Shown in pieces: positions 1 through 8,469 of a DNA stretch of 64,000 bases (positions within the stretch are counted from its first letter, which is position 1; every line of letters starts with the position of its first letter). The notes below the pieces were generated by a model that did no database searches, was not told where the DNA came from, and saw only the letters and a program-made list of their open reading frames with translations. The DNA lies in NCBI GenBank assembly GCA_030684575.1, contig JAUXVD010000008.1, forward strand, positions 682,001 to 746,000. The letters are read 5' to 3'. Made by a program: the position numbers and the translations under genes. Source of the DNA: Nitrospirota bacterium. GTDB taxonomy: Bacteria > Nitrospirota > Nitrospiria > Nitrospirales > Nitrospiraceae.

Positions 1-212
1 TGAATGTGTGGCAGGGAAGAGGCCGCGGTCTCAACCAGAGTGGCGGTGGTATCGGTGCTACCGTCATCGACCACGAGGACTTCATAGGGCCGTCCTCGGT
101 CTTGCATGTACGAGGTGATGCTTCGAAGATAGGGAAGGATGCGAGCCGCTTCGTTATGGGCTGGAATGATGATCGACCACTCGATGGAGCCGGAGTTGTT
201 TCGCAATGACAC
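1..212 (-). CDS. Family 2 glycosyltransferase, N-terminal part (cut by window edge)
   Basis: Read on the minus strand, this stretch gives a typical GT-A glycosyltransferase N-terminus: a beta strand ending in WSIIIPAHNEA, then a helix, then EVLVVDDGSTDTTATLVE. The PAHNE and DDGSTD motifs bind the nucleotide of the sugar donor. The family resembles dolichyl-phosphate mannose or undecaprenyl-phosphate sugar synthases and probably acts at the inner face of the cytoplasmic membrane. The rest of the gene lies left of position 1. The start is uncertain: a GTG at 212 is used here, but the frame stays open further upstream (to about 300), so the true start may be earlier. Confidence 0.78.
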   Translation of the reverse strand, partial: MSLRNNSGSIEWSIIIPAHNEAARILPYLRSITSYMQDRGRPYEVLVVDDGSTDTTATLVETAASSLPHI

Positions 213-403
213 AGGAACCAGCCTTGTTGGGATGAGCTGCGGCGTCCCCGGACGAGAGGCAGAGGCGTGAGAAAATACGGTAGCCGAGCCATGGGCAGGA
301 TTGCAAGTGGATGGCTCGGGCTTGACAGATCTATTGCGGGGGAGCGAACGTATATATGTCGTGTGAATCGACAGGCGAGCCTCTCACAGCCAGGAGGTGG
401 GCG

Positions 404-1183
404 ATGCGCAATTTGTTTGCACAGTTGAGTCTGATCGTGAGTGCCGTATTCGTCGTGTCTTGTGCCTCCGCCATTCCGCCGGCACGGATCGGGGATTATG
501 TGTCGGTAGAGCGCCAGGCCGGCGCCGACGCTCTCGCCAAGATCGATCGGCGGCCGTTGCAAGCGGGGCTGGTCGTCGTGTCGGATACCGCAGATCCTGG
601 TGCGGCGCCGAATCTGCCGGAGGAAGCGCTGACTCGTCTGACTGAGAGCCTCCAGCAAGATCTCGGTCATGCCATTCCTGTGGTCATTAAAGAGATTATC
701 CCCGGTCACCATATCAAGCCGCAATCTCATGGCGATTGGGCCCAGTTCGCAGAGCTGGGCCGGCAACGTGGACTCGACTATCTGGCCGTCGTGGTGGTTT
801 CGAGTACCGAGCAGGAATATCCCGTCACATTGTTCCTTGGATGGACGACCCATGCACAGCCTGGGTTTCGTCGAGATAACTGGTCGTTATTGGAGTTTGT
901 CCTGCTGGACTTGAAGCACAGCCAGACGTTGATACAGGCCGAAGGCCGGGGTTGGGCCACGCTGGACCGTCCGAGCGCACCGGGGATCGACCAATGGTAT
1001 CCGGCCATCTATCTGCGCCCTCAGGATCAGCGTCGTATCTGGCCCCCGACATACGAGGGCGCTCCCAATACCCTTCGTGTCGTGTCCTTCGAGCAGGCAG
1101 CGAAGCGGCTGGTGGTAAGGCTCCAGAACTCGTGGCTTGGGGTATTGGAAGCCGAGTCGGTGGCTCGGAGAGCCAGTTCGTAG
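404..1183 (+). CDS. Predicted lipoprotein of unknown function
   Basis: A protein of 259 residues starting at ATG 404, which has an AGGAGGTG ribosome site at 392-399; an earlier ATG at 356 lacks one. The N-terminus is a lipoprotein signal: a hydrophobic run ending in VFVVSCASA, where the cysteine would be lipidated. The mature part has no motif I recognise. It contains repeated hydrophobic beta-strand-like stretches (YLAVVVVSS, LLEFVLLDL) and a segment about inherited or promised values, so an envelope-anchored alpha/beta protein is plausible. It lies on the same strand as htrA, 164 bases upstream of it, with a possible separate promoter in between. Function unknown. Confidence 0.75.
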   Translation: MRNLFAQLSLIVSAVFVVSCASAIPPARIGDYVSVERQAGADALAKIDRRPLQAGLVVVSDTADPGAAPNLPEEALTRLTESLQQDLGHAIPVVIKEIIPGHHIKPQSHGDWAQFAELGRQRGLDYLAVVVVSSTEQEYPVTLFLGWTTHAQPGFRRDNWSLLEFVLLDLKHSQTLIQAEGRGWATLDRPSAPGIDQWYPAIYLRPQDQRRIWPPTYEGAPNTLRVVSFEQAAKRLVVRLQNSWLGVLEAESVARRASS

Positions 1184-1264
1184 AGCTGTTCGATCGTCTT
1201 GCGGGTAGTCCTCTTGTCCCCTTTGGGCTCTGTTTCTGGAGAGTCCGAAGGGGACTATTAGTCT

Positions 1265-1294
1265 TTGAAGCCCTCGGAACGGATAGTGTACAAT
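1265..1294 (+). promoter_or_regulatory. Possible sigma-70-type promoter for htrA
   Basis: TTGAAG at 1265-1270 and TACAAT at 1289-1294 are separated by 18 bases, with four and five matches to the consensus hexamers. The putative start of transcription would fall about 45 bases before the htrA start codon. This is a visual match only. Confidence 0.35.
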
Positions 1295-1347
1295 GCACCG
1301 TTCAGTTGATGCGGTCGCGTCGGTTAACCCTCTGGAGGAACGCTGTT

Positions 1348-2865
1348 ATGGTCATGCGGAGTAAGGGAAGGGATGTTCTGGGTCTTGTCGCAGGTCTTGG
1401 TTTAATTACAAGCACCTTCGCGTTTACTGTCCTACCGAATGAACCGACAGCCTTTGCCGCCGGGGTTCCAGCCGGGCTGACACAGGGTTTTGCAGAGATC
1501 GTCAAGAAGGTGACTCCAGCCGTGGTGAACATTGCGGTGACTGGGGGCGGAGAAGGCAAGGGGCGAGGTCGGAAATCGCCGTTGCCGCCAGGTCCATTTG
1601 GCGGACCTCCCGGTGAAGAAGGGCCAGAGGGCGAACTTCCAACTCCTCCGCCGATGCCTCCTGGTGGAGGGCATGGCCGTCCCGATCAAAGCGCAGGATC
1701 CGGTGTCATTTTTGACTCGAACGGATTTATCGTCACCAACAATCACGTTGTCGAAGGCGCCACGCAGATTACTGTCACGCTCAGCGATCGACGTGAATTC
1801 ACCGCCAAGGTGGTGGGGACCGACCCGAAGACGGACTTGGCTGTGGTCAAAATCGATGCGAAGGATCTTCCATCGTTAAAGTGGGCGGACTATGACAAGT
1901 TGCAGGTCGGCGATATTGTGTTAGCCGTAGGCAGTCCGTTTGGGCTGAGTTCCACCGTGACCCTGGGTATCATTAGTGCGTTAGGCCGCGGCAATGTCGG
2001 TATTGCCGATTACGAAGACTTCATCCAGACCGACGCCGCGATTAATCCTGGCAACTCCGGCGGGGCCTTGGTCAATATGAACGGCGAACTCATGGGGATT
2101 AATACGGCTATTTTTTCAAGGACCGGCGGATCGGAGGGGATTGGATTTGCCATTCCCAGCAGTATTGCCCTGGACATCGTCGAGAGCCTGCAGAAGACCG
2201 GAAAAGTTGTGCGCGGCTGGATGGGCGTCGCCATTCAAGAAATCACGCCGGCCTTGGCCAAGTCGTTCAAGTTGCCTGAGCAGCGCAAAGGGGTCCTGAT
2301 CAGCGATGTGAATGAGAACGGCCCGTCCCATACTGCGGGTATGAAACGTGGCGATGTGGTGATCGCGTTCAACGGGAAAGAAGTGCAAAACGTGAGTCAG
2401 TTGCGAAACCTCGTCGCCCGGACGATGGTCGGCAAGGATGCGCAGGTCACGGTATTGCGAAATGGCAAGGAGCAGACCATATCCGTGAAGGTGGCGGAGC
2501 GGCCGACGGATGAAATGTTGGCGAAGAAGGAGCCCTCGGCTCCCAAGGAGCCGGTCGAGACGGCCAAGCTGCCGGATAATGTCCTGGCCTCTATTCGGGT
2601 TCAGGCATTGGATGCCGCTACGATGAGTCAATTGAATATCCCGGCGAAGATGACCGGTGTGGTCGTGACGTCGGTCGACGCTGGCGGCTCTGCGGAAGCG
2701 GCGGGTCTGCAGCGCGGCGACGTGATTCAGGAAGTGAACCACGAAGTCGTGAAGACCCTTGATGACTACCAGAAAGCTTCGAGCAAATTGAAGAAAGACG
2801 AGTTAGCGGTCCTGTTGTTGAGTCGGCAGGGCAATAGCTTGTTTGTTGCAGTCAATCCCAAGTAA
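1348..2865 (+). CDS. htrA: HtrA/DegP-type periplasmic serine protease
   Basis: A 505-residue protease-chaperone of the periplasm that degrades or refolds damaged envelope proteins. ATG 1348 is chosen because GGAGGA lies at 1334-1339; the reading frame is open far upstream. Order of parts: signal peptide/anchor (about residues 1-37), a Gly/Pro-rich linker (about 72-115), a trypsin-like domain with the triad His133 (NNHVV), Asp163 (KTDLAVV) and Ser237 (GNSGGAL), then two PDZ domains (about 285-375 and 415-500). Length and two-PDZ layout fit DegP/DegQ. The Gly/Pro-rich insert before the protease domain resembles the Q-linker of the family. A 10-bp hairpin follows the stop codon and separates it from tatC. 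Confidence 0.93.
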   Translation: MVMRSKGRDVLGLVAGLGLITSTFAFTVLPNEPTAFAAGVPAGLTQGFAEIVKKVTPAVVNIAVTGGGEGKGRGRKSPLPPGPFGGPPGEEGPEGELPTPPPMPPGGGHGRPDQSAGSGVIFDSNGFIVTNNHVVEGATQITVTLSDRREFTAKVVGTDPKTDLAVVKIDAKDLPSLKWADYDKLQVGDIVLAVGSPFGLSSTVTLGIISALGRGNVGIADYEDFIQTDAAINPGNSGGALVNMNGELMGINTAIFSRTGGSEGIGFAIPSSIALDIVESLQKTGKVVRGWMGVAIQEITPALAKSFKLPEQRKGVLISDVNENGPSHTAGMKRGDVVIAFNGKEVQNVSQLRNLVARTMVGKDAQVTVLRNGKEQTISVKVAERPTDEMLAKKEPSAPKEPVETAKLPDNVLASIRVQALDAATMSQLNIPAKMTGVVVTSVDAGGSAEAAGLQRGDVIQEVNHEVVKTLDDYQKASSKLKKDELAVLLLSRQGNSLFVAVNPK

Positions 2866-2882
2866 CAGGCCTGAGGCTGGCG

Positions 2883-2909
2883 GTACCCGCTCGATATTTG
2901 AGCGGGTAC
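2883..2909. terminator. Hairpin between htrA and tatC
   Basis: GTACCCGCTC at 2883-2892 and GAGCGGGTAC at 2900-2909 form a perfect 10-bp stem with a 7-base loop. There is no T-run behind it, so it may be a factor-dependent terminator or an RNA-processing hairpin. Confidence 0.45.
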
Positions 2910-2935
2910 GGCCAGCCATCGGATGAACGGCTCGT

Positions 2936-3868
2936 ATGTCCGACGGTTTGAATTCGCTCAACCAGTGGCTGCAAGACACGATCTTTAAGCCGCTGGAAGA
3001 TAAGAAGATGCCGGTGATGGAGCACCTTGTGGAGCTCCAGGTCCGGCTGACACGCGCGGTGATCATCACGGCGTTGGTGTTTGTCGGCACATTTTTTTAT
3101 GCCGATACGTTGGTGCAGTGGCTTCGCATCCCCCTCCAGAACATGTTTGTGCTCGGGTCCCTCTCGTGGGTGCCGACCGATCTGCCGACCGTTCCATTCG
3201 TCTTTCTCGCGCCGGCTGAAGCCCTGTGGCAAAACGTGAAGGTGGCCGGGCTCTTTGCGCTTGTTGCGGCGACCCCGTATATTCTCTTGGAAGTGTGGCA
3301 ATTCGTCGTGCCGGGCCTCCATGCCCAGGAGCGGCGATTTGTTGCGCCATTTGTGCTGCTGAGCGCCCTGGCGTTTTACGTGGGGGTCGGTTTTTCATTT
3401 TTCTTCGTCTTGCCGTTCGCACTGAACTTTTTGCTGTCCTATGGCGTCAACGCCGGTTTTATTCCCCAAATTTCTATTGCGCAGTACGTCGGATTTGCCT
3501 TGTGGTTCCTGATGGTATTCGGGCTGATTTTCGAGGTGCCGCTCGTCATTACCCTCATGGCAAAACTCGGGTGGGTCGATGCGCCGTTTCTCAAGCGATA
3601 TCGGAAGTGGGCGTTTCTGGGGTCATTCATTTTCGCTGCCATCCTCACCCCGACACCCGATCCGTTCAATCAATGTCTGATGGCCCTGCCACTGTATGTG
3701 TTCTACGAAGTCGGTATTGTGAGCGCGGGATTCTTCAACAAAAAGAAGCCGGAAGAGTCGGCGGTGCCGGTTGTGGTGACTGCAACGGCGGAAAACGCGA
3801 AAGCGACTGGACTCTCCAGCGTGGGAGAGGGCGACTATGTCGGTGTGCCGACAGGGCGCCAGCGATAA
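2936..3868 (+). CDS. tatC: Twin-arginine translocase subunit TatC
   Basis: Integral membrane core of the Tat system, which exports folded proteins carrying RR signal peptides, including molybdenum and Fe-S enzymes. The family signature is clear: MEHLVELQVRL before the first membrane helix, the FLAPAEA/LFALVAATPYILLEVWQFVVPGL region, and FGLIFEVPLVITLMAKLG with ILTPTPDPFNQ. Six hydrophobic helices can be seen. At 310 residues it is longer than common TatC (about 250), with about 25 extra residues before the HLVEL motif and a polar C-terminal tail. No tatA/tatB gene lies next to it. Its neighbours mrp, moeA and mobB suggest that a cofactor-bearing export cargo is served. Confidence 0.95.
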   Translation: MSDGLNSLNQWLQDTIFKPLEDKKMPVMEHLVELQVRLTRAVIITALVFVGTFFYADTLVQWLRIPLQNMFVLGSLSWVPTDLPTVPFVFLAPAEALWQNVKVAGLFALVAATPYILLEVWQFVVPGLHAQERRFVAPFVLLSALAFYVGVGFSFFFVLPFALNFLLSYGVNAGFIPQISIAQYVGFALWFLMVFGLIFEVPLVITLMAKLGWVDAPFLKRYRKWAFLGSFIFAAILTPTPDPFNQCLMALPLYVFYEVGIVSAGFFNKKKPEESAVPVVVTATAENAKATGLSSVGEGDYVGVPTGRQR

Positions 3869-3912
3869 CGGGACACGCAGATCGGGCGTAACGTTTTACA
3901 GAAGGAACATAC

Positions 3913-4866
3913 ATGGCTCGTGAATTGAACGTCATTCAACCTCCTAGTTCCGGCGACAGCGACGCCTGCATCTATATGTGGGCCTGTGCGATCTGCGACG
4001 AAAATGAAACCTGCCAGAAGGACAAGGAAGGGCACAGTCGCTGGCTGGTGGCCAAGCGGATGGAGCGCATCGAATACAAAGTGCTCGTCATGAGCAACAA
4101 GGGTGGCGTCGGGAAGAGCACCTGCACGACCAACCTCGCCGTGAGTCTTGCGCTCAAGGGATGGCATGTCGGGATCTGCGATATGGACATCCATGGACCG
4201 AACATCCCGAAGATGGTGGGGGCCGAAGGACAGAAGCTCAAGATCAGCAGTTCTGGCGGGATCATTCCCTTTCAGGCCTATAACCTGAAAATCGCTTCGA
4301 TGTCGTTCTTGCTGCAGAATTCGGACGATCCGATCATCTGGCGCGATGCGTACAAATACGAGTTCATCAACCAGCTCTTAGGCGGCGTCGAGTGGCAGGA
4401 TCTGAATTTTTTGTTTGTCGACCTGCCCCCAGGGACGGGCAATGAATCGGTGACGACGATCGATTTGCTCGGCAATGTCAGCGGGGCCGTGATCATTACG
4501 ACACCGCAGGAAGTGGCCTTACTGGACTCCCGCAAGTCGGTGACCTTCTGCAAAGACAGCGAAGTGCCGATCATCGGGATTGTCGAGAACATGAGCGGGT
4601 TGGAATGCCCCCATTGTCACAACCACATCGATGTCTTCCGTAAAGGCGGCGGGGAAGCTGCCGCAGCGGATATGGGCGTGCCGTTTCTCGGGCGCATTCC
4701 ACTCGATCCCGATGTCGTGATCCAATCCGACGCCGGTGAACCGTTTGCGATGTTCAATTCAGACTCCGCGACAGCCGAGTGTTATCACGACATTGCCAAC
4801 AAGGTCGAAGCGTTCTGCAAGAAGAGCGGGTCGTTGATGAAGATCGCTCCTCGGCAGGCGCATTGA
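3913..4866 (+). CDS. mrp: Mrp/ApbC-type Fe-S cluster carrier ATPase
   Basis: Cytoplasmic P-loop ATPase of the Mrp/NBP35 family that binds and transfers Fe-S clusters to apoproteins. The deviant Walker A motif SNKGGVGKST is near residues 59-68, the switch motif DMDIHGPN near 93-100, and FVDLPPGTGNE follows. The paired cysteines ECPHCH near the C-terminal third match the cluster-bridging CxxC of the family. In addition there is an N-terminal cysteine-rich segment (CIYMWACAICDENETC, about residues 17-32) that could hold another cluster, as in NBP35-like members. It starts at ATG 3913 and precedes moeA by 13 bases. This fits a maturation role for Fe-S and molybdenum enzymes. Confidence 0.9.
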   Translation: MARELNVIQPPSSGDSDACIYMWACAICDENETCQKDKEGHSRWLVAKRMERIEYKVLVMSNKGGVGKSTCTTNLAVSLALKGWHVGICDMDIHGPNIPKMVGAEGQKLKISSSGGIIPFQAYNLKIASMSFLLQNSDDPIIWRDAYKYEFINQLLGGVEWQDLNFLFVDLPPGTGNESVTTIDLLGNVSGAVIITTPQEVALLDSRKSVTFCKDSEVPIIGIVENMSGLECPHCHNHIDVFRKGGGEAAAADMGVPFLGRIPLDPDVVIQSDAGEPFAMFNSDSATAECYHDIANKVEAFCKKSGSLMKIAPRQAH

Positions 4867-4879
4867 TGAAGGAGAGACC

Positions 4880-6178
4880 GTGAAGGCTACAGACGCGACA
4901 GAGGGGCTTACGCAGCTGCAAGAGGCGCAACGGATCGTGCTGGCATCCACGCCGACGCTGGGCCTGGAGAAGATTTCGATCCTGGATGCCCTCGGTCGTG
5001 TCCTTGGCGAGGACATCGTCGCGGAGCGGGATAATCCACCCTGGAACAATAGCGCGATGGACGGGTTCGCGGTGCGGTGGGAGGATATCAAGCAGGAACA
5101 TGCGATCCAGAAGACAGTCACGCTTACGGTGATCGAGGACGTGCCGGCCGGCAAGATGCCGTCAAAAACTGTCGGTGCGGGGCAGGCAATTCGCATCATG
5201 ACTGGAGCTCCAATCCCGAAGGGAGCGGATACTGTCTTGAAGGTTGAAGATACGGAGCATACACCGGATTCCGTTCGCGTCTTCAAACCGGAAGCACAAG
5301 GCGCGAACATTCGCCCGCAAGGCGAAGACGTGAAGAAGGGTGAATGCATCATTGCCAAGGGGACCCAGATCAGGCCCGGTGAAGCAGGGATGTTGGCGAT
5401 CCTCGCCAAGTCGTTCGTCTTCGTCTACCAACGACCCCGGGTGGCGATTTTGTCGACCGGCGATGAGTTGGCGGATTTGGATGAGCGGTTCAGTGAAGAA
5501 AAAATCATCAACTCGAATAGTTATGGGATTGCGGCTGCGGTCCAAGAGGCGGGCGGTATTCCCTTCCTGCTGGGGATCGCGAGAGACACGCCTGACGCCC
5601 TCAAAGAAAAAATTTCACATGGATTGACGGCGGATATCCTGGTGCTGTCCGGTGGCGTATCGATGGGCGATTATGATTTCACGAAGACGGTTTTCCACGA
5701 ACTGGGCGCGGAAATGAACTTCTGGAAGCTGGCGATCAGGCCTGGGCAGCCTCTTGCGTTCGGCAAGATTCAGGGCAAGTTGGCGTTCGGCTTGCCGGGG
5801 AACCCCGTGTCCTCCATGGTGACGTTCGAGCAACTGGTGCGACCGGCGATGCTCAAAATGACCGGGCACCTGACCTACGGTCGGCCTGTTCTGCAGGCGG
5901 TCTTCCAGGAGAAATTTTCCAAGCGGACGGATCGCCGTCATTTTCTGCGTGGAGTGCTCACGCAAGAAGAGGGCGTCTTTAAGGTCCGAACGACCGGCGC
6001 TCAGGGGTCCGGAATTTTAACCTCGATGGTGAAGGCCAATTGTTTGATCGATATCCCAGTCGAGGTAGAGCGAGTCAGTCCTGGCGATCTGGTGTCGGTT
6101 CAACTGTTGGGCGGAGAAGCCTGGCCCAGCCATGCAGGGCATGCCCAGACCGGCTCTCACAAGCTGTCCTGTTGCTAA
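4880..6178 (+). CDS. moeA: Molybdopterin molybdenumtransferase MoeA
   Basis: Inserts molybdenum into adenylylated molybdopterin, a late step of Mo-cofactor synthesis in the cytoplasm. It starts at GTG 4880 with GGAGAG at 4871-4876. The MoeA hallmarks are present: DNPPWNNSAMDGFAVR, RIMTGAPIPKGAD, STGDEL, and in the MogA-like domain LSGGVSMGDYDF and FGLPGNPVSSM. At 432 residues the length is normal. The C-terminus ends with a short tail closing in two cysteines (LSCC), which is unusual. It belongs to the tatC-mrp-moeA-mobB run on the plus strand. Confidence 0.95.
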   Translation: MKATDATEGLTQLQEAQRIVLASTPTLGLEKISILDALGRVLGEDIVAERDNPPWNNSAMDGFAVRWEDIKQEHAIQKTVTLTVIEDVPAGKMPSKTVGAGQAIRIMTGAPIPKGADTVLKVEDTEHTPDSVRVFKPEAQGANIRPQGEDVKKGECIIAKGTQIRPGEAGMLAILAKSFVFVYQRPRVAILSTGDELADLDERFSEEKIINSNSYGIAAAVQEAGGIPFLLGIARDTPDALKEKISHGLTADILVLSGGVSMGDYDFTKTVFHELGAEMNFWKLAIRPGQPLAFGKIQGKLAFGLPGNPVSSMVTFEQLVRPAMLKMTGHLTYGRPVLQAVFQEKFSKRTDRRHFLRGVLTQEEGVFKVRTTGAQGSGILTSMVKANCLIDIPVEVERVSPGDLVSVQLLGGEAWPSHAGHAQTGSHKLSCC

Positions 6179-6189
6179 GAAAGAAAGGA

Positions 6190-6268
6190 GGTCAATCGTC
6201 ACCACTCGCGAGCCGATGGCGAGATGTCTGTTAGCGCGCCGTTGACCCATGATTATTGACGATTGACC
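6190..6268. repeat. Inverted repeat between moeA and mobB
   Basis: GGTCAATCGTCA at 6190-6201 and its exact complement TGACGATTGACC at 6257-6268 bracket 55 bases between the moeA stop and the mobB start. Transcribed RNA could fold into a 12-bp stem that ends just before the mobB start codon. Confidence 0.6.
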
Positions 6269-6282
6269 CGCACGATATATCC

Positions 6283-6807
6283 ATGGCCGTACCTATTGTC
6301 TCATTTGTCGGTCGGTCGAACAGCGGAAAGACCACGCTGATCGAGCGCGTGATTCCTGAATTGGTTCGGGCCGGTTACAAAGTCGCGACGGTGAAACATG
6401 CCGGACATGGCTTCGATCTCGATACCGAAGGCAAAGACAGCTGGCGCCATAAGCGCGCCGGTGCCAGCAGCGTGATGGTGCTCTCCAAGGGCAGCATGGC
6501 GATGTTTGCGGATGTGTCCGATCAGATGACGGTGGAGGAAGTGCGGGATCGGTTTCTTGACTGTACCTATGACCTGATTATCGCTGAAGGGTGGAAACAC
6601 GAAGGGTATCCGAAGATCGTCATCGTCCGTGAGCAAGTCGGTGAAATTCCTGTGTCTACGGACGGGCTCTTGGCAGTGGTCTCAGATCGCCAGATCGATC
6701 TTTCCGTACCGTTATTCGGCCTGGACGATGTCGTCGGCGTGGCCGCGTTGATCATGAAACAATTTCCTAAATCGCAATCTCCTCTGGAGCATGAGCTGGA
6801 AGCCTAA
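6283..6807 (+). CDS. mobB: Molybdopterin-guanine dinucleotide biosynthesis protein MobB
   Basis: GTP-binding adaptor of bis-MGD cofactor synthesis, which assists MobA. The P-loop GRSNSGKTTL is close to the N-terminus, followed by VATVKHAGHGFDLDTEGKDSWRHKRAGA, the typical MobB switch region, and later IIAEGWKHEGYPKI. About 174 residues from ATG 6283; an upstream TTG at 6256 would add nine residues inside the inverted repeat and is less likely. The stop codon overlaps the next gene by 17 bases, implying translational coupling with the hexaheme cytochrome. Confidence 0.93.
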   Translation: MAVPIVSFVGRSNSGKTTLIERVIPELVRAGYKVATVKHAGHGFDLDTEGKDSWRHKRAGASSVMVLSKGSMAMFADVSDQMTVEEVRDRFLDCTYDLIIAEGWKHEGYPKIVIVREQVGEIPVSTDGLLAVVSDRQIDLSVPLFGLDDVVGVAALIMKQFPKSQSPLEHELEA

Positions 6808-7501
6808 AGCATCCATCCTGCTGGTACTTGTCGTCGGCGCCATCGCGCTCGGCACTGTAGCCATTCCTGTCACAAACCAACCGACTTTCTGTGCCAGTTG
6901 CCATACCATCGCGCCATCCTATGAGAGCTGGGCGAAATCCTCGCATCGAGAGGTGACCTGTGTCGCCTGCCACGTGCGACCTGGCATCGAAGGCTGGCTT
7001 CGCGATAAGGCCTGGGCCGGGACGAAGGATGTCGCGATCTATTTGTTCGGCAGTCCGACCGATCCGCACAATTTGCAGGCGAAAGTCGAGTCTTCGGTGT
7101 GTTTGGGTTGTCATCGAAGCATTCTGCGGGTATCTGAGGTGGCCCCGCGCGATTTGCCGCCGCCGGTCAACGAGGTCGGTCTGATCATGAACCACCGCAA
7201 ACATCTCGCCGCTTTTGCCACGCGCGGGCAGGGGGAGGGCTGCACGACGTGCCATTCTTCTGTGGTGCATGAAAAGCCGATCAAGGGGTATCCGATTGTC
7301 ATGCCGCGCGGGCATTTCTCGTCCGATGCCAAACCCTGGCTTCCGGACCATCCGGAAGGTTCGTATTTGCGAACCAGGGCCCTCTCGGACTGTTTCCGAT
7401 GTCACGATGGAAAGACGGAGCATGAGGGGAAGGTCGTGAGCCGGAAATGTGAAACCTGCCATCTTCCCGAGAAGATCGCCAACGCATTGCTCTTCAACTG
7501 A
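6791..7501 (+). CDS. Membrane-anchored hexaheme cytochrome c (NapC/NirT-like)
   Basis: A 236-residue protein with one N-terminal membrane helix (SILLVLVVGAIALGTVAI) and six CxxCH heme motifs: CASCH, CVACH, CLGCH, CTTCH, CFRCH and CETCH. The first part, TNQPTFCASCHTIAPSYESWAKSSHREVTCVACH, resembles the NapC/NirT/NrfH family that takes electrons from quinol and passes them to periplasmic partners. The later hemes are more like multiheme c7-type cytochromes. The gene overlaps mobB by 17 bases. Partner unknown; a periplasmic redox enzyme is the natural guess. A short palindromic repeat follows two bases after the stop. Confidence 0.88.
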   Translation: MSWKPKASILLVLVVGAIALGTVAIPVTNQPTFCASCHTIAPSYESWAKSSHREVTCVACHVRPGIEGWLRDKAWAGTKDVAIYLFGSPTDPHNLQAKVESSVCLGCHRSILRVSEVAPRDLPPPVNEVGLIMNHRKHLAAFATRGQGEGCTTCHSSVVHEKPIKGYPIVMPRGHFSSDAKPWLPDHPEGSYLRTRALSDCFRCHDGKTEHEGKVVSRKCETCHLPEKIANALLFN

Positions 7502-7502
7502 T

Positions 7503-7577
7503 AGGATGCTGAAAAAGTGAGCGAGGTGGCTGGTGGATTGCTGCGGCCTTTCTGGACGAACTGTTTGAACATCCTGC
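7503..7577 (+). repeat. Palindromic dispersed repeat A, shortened copy
   Basis: Begins AGGATGCTGAAAAAG (7503-7517) and ends CTGTTTGAACATCCT (7561-7575), whose complement AGGATGTTCAAACAG matches the start. It contains the shared inner block CTGCGGCCTTTCTGGACG. It is a shorter relative of the copies at 15163-15289 and 27251-27376, and like them sits directly behind a plus-strand stop codon. Confidence 0.7.
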
Positions 7578-7594
7578 TAATTCGTTGATTATGT

Positions 7595-8323
7595 ATGTCT
7601 AAACCCGTCTTGCACGTCGAACATCTGGTGAAACAGTTCGACCAGTTCGTTGCCGTCAACGATATCTCCTTCGACATCAAGCCGGGAGAGATCCTCGGGT
7701 TGTTAGGCCCGAATGGGGCGGGGAAAACCACCACGATTCAGATGCTGCTGGGGTTGGTGACGCCGACGGCCGGTTCCATTCAGGTGTTCGGCCTCGACCT
7801 GTCGACCGACCGGGAGGCTATTCTGCAGCAGGTGAATTTTTCTTCGACCTATGTCTCCATGCCGCAGGCGCTGACGGTCGAGGAAAACCTCTGGGTGATC
7901 GCGCGGCTGTACGGTCTGTCTCAGATCCAACAGCGGGTCGATGGCATCGTGAAGCGGTTTGAGATGGAAGATGTTCGCCATAAAGTCACGCGCAAGCTGT
8001 CCTCCGGTCAAAGCACTCGTCTTGGACTCGCCAAGGCTTTTTTGACAGAGCCGAAGATTCTGTTCCTCGATGAACCGACTGCCAGTCTCGACCCCGATAT
8101 CGCACAAAAGATTCGAAGCTTTCTCAAGGAAGAGCGGCGATCGTCCGGGCTGAGTGTGCTCTATACCTCGCACAACATGCATGAGATGGAAGAGATGACG
8201 GATCGGATCATCTTTCTCCAGAAGGGGAAAATTGTGGCGGAGGGGACGGCGCAGGAGATTGTGGCGCGGTTTGGACAGGCGGATCTGGAAGAAGTGTTTG
8301 TGAAGTTGGCGCGGGAAGAGTAG
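7595..8323 (+). CDS. ABC transporter ATP-binding protein (ABC-2 type exporter)
   Basis: Cytoplasmic ATPase subunit of 242 residues. Walker A is GPNGAGKTT (about residues 39-47), the signature is LSSGQ, Walker B is ILFLDEPT, and the switch histidine lies in YTSHNMHEME. The sequence class (GLLGPNGAGKTTTIQMLLGL) is the DrrA/CcmA-like group that works with ABC-2 permeases. The permease gene follows after a palindromic repeat, so the two form one transporter. Substrate cannot be read from the sequence; lipids, polysaccharide or drugs are typical for the group. Confidence 0.92.
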   Translation: MSKPVLHVEHLVKQFDQFVAVNDISFDIKPGEILGLLGPNGAGKTTTIQMLLGLVTPTAGSIQVFGLDLSTDREAILQQVNFSSTYVSMPQALTVEENLWVIARLYGLSQIQQRVDGIVKRFEMEDVRHKVTRKLSSGQSTRLGLAKAFLTEPKILFLDEPTASLDPDIAQKIRSFLKEERRSSGLSVLYTSHNMHEMEEMTDRIIFLQKGKIVAEGTAQEIVARFGQADLEEVFVKLAREE

Positions 8324-8326
8324 GAG

Positions 8327-8425
8327 CGCGGGCAGGCGGAGACGTTCCCTGTGCTCGCAGAACGCGCACGATAAGAAAGTGCATCGTTCGATGCGCGCAG
8401 TGGGGAACGCTTCCGCCCGCCCGCG
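8327..8425 (+). repeat. Palindromic dispersed repeat B, single unit
   Basis: Outer arms at 8327-8349 and 8403-8425 are near-perfect inverted repeats (GCGGGCAGGCGGAGACGTTC and its partner, two mismatches). The inner block 8353-8401 (GAACGCGCACGATAAGAAAG, ATCGTTCGATGCGCGCAGT) matches the reverse complement of 18007-18055 almost base for base. The repeat starts three bases after the stop codon of the ATPase gene and ends before the permease. Confidence 0.75.
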
Positions 8426-8469
8426 AGATGCGCCAAACTATTTGGAGTGGAGATGGGGAAGAGGATGAA

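Noticed and set aside
6-209. Plus-strand open frame of 67 codons at the left edge
   Set aside because: The opposite strand encodes a clear glycosyltransferase N-terminus (PAHNEA, VVDDGSTD); the plus frame is a shadow.
322-356. TTGACA at 322-327 with TATATA at 351-356 as a promoter
   Set aside because: The spacer is 23 bases, too long for a sigma-70 promoter; no better -10 is in range.
952-1347. Open frame extending 132 codons upstream of htrA
   Set aside because: It overlaps the lipoprotein gene in another frame; the ribosome site and signal peptide place the start at 1348.
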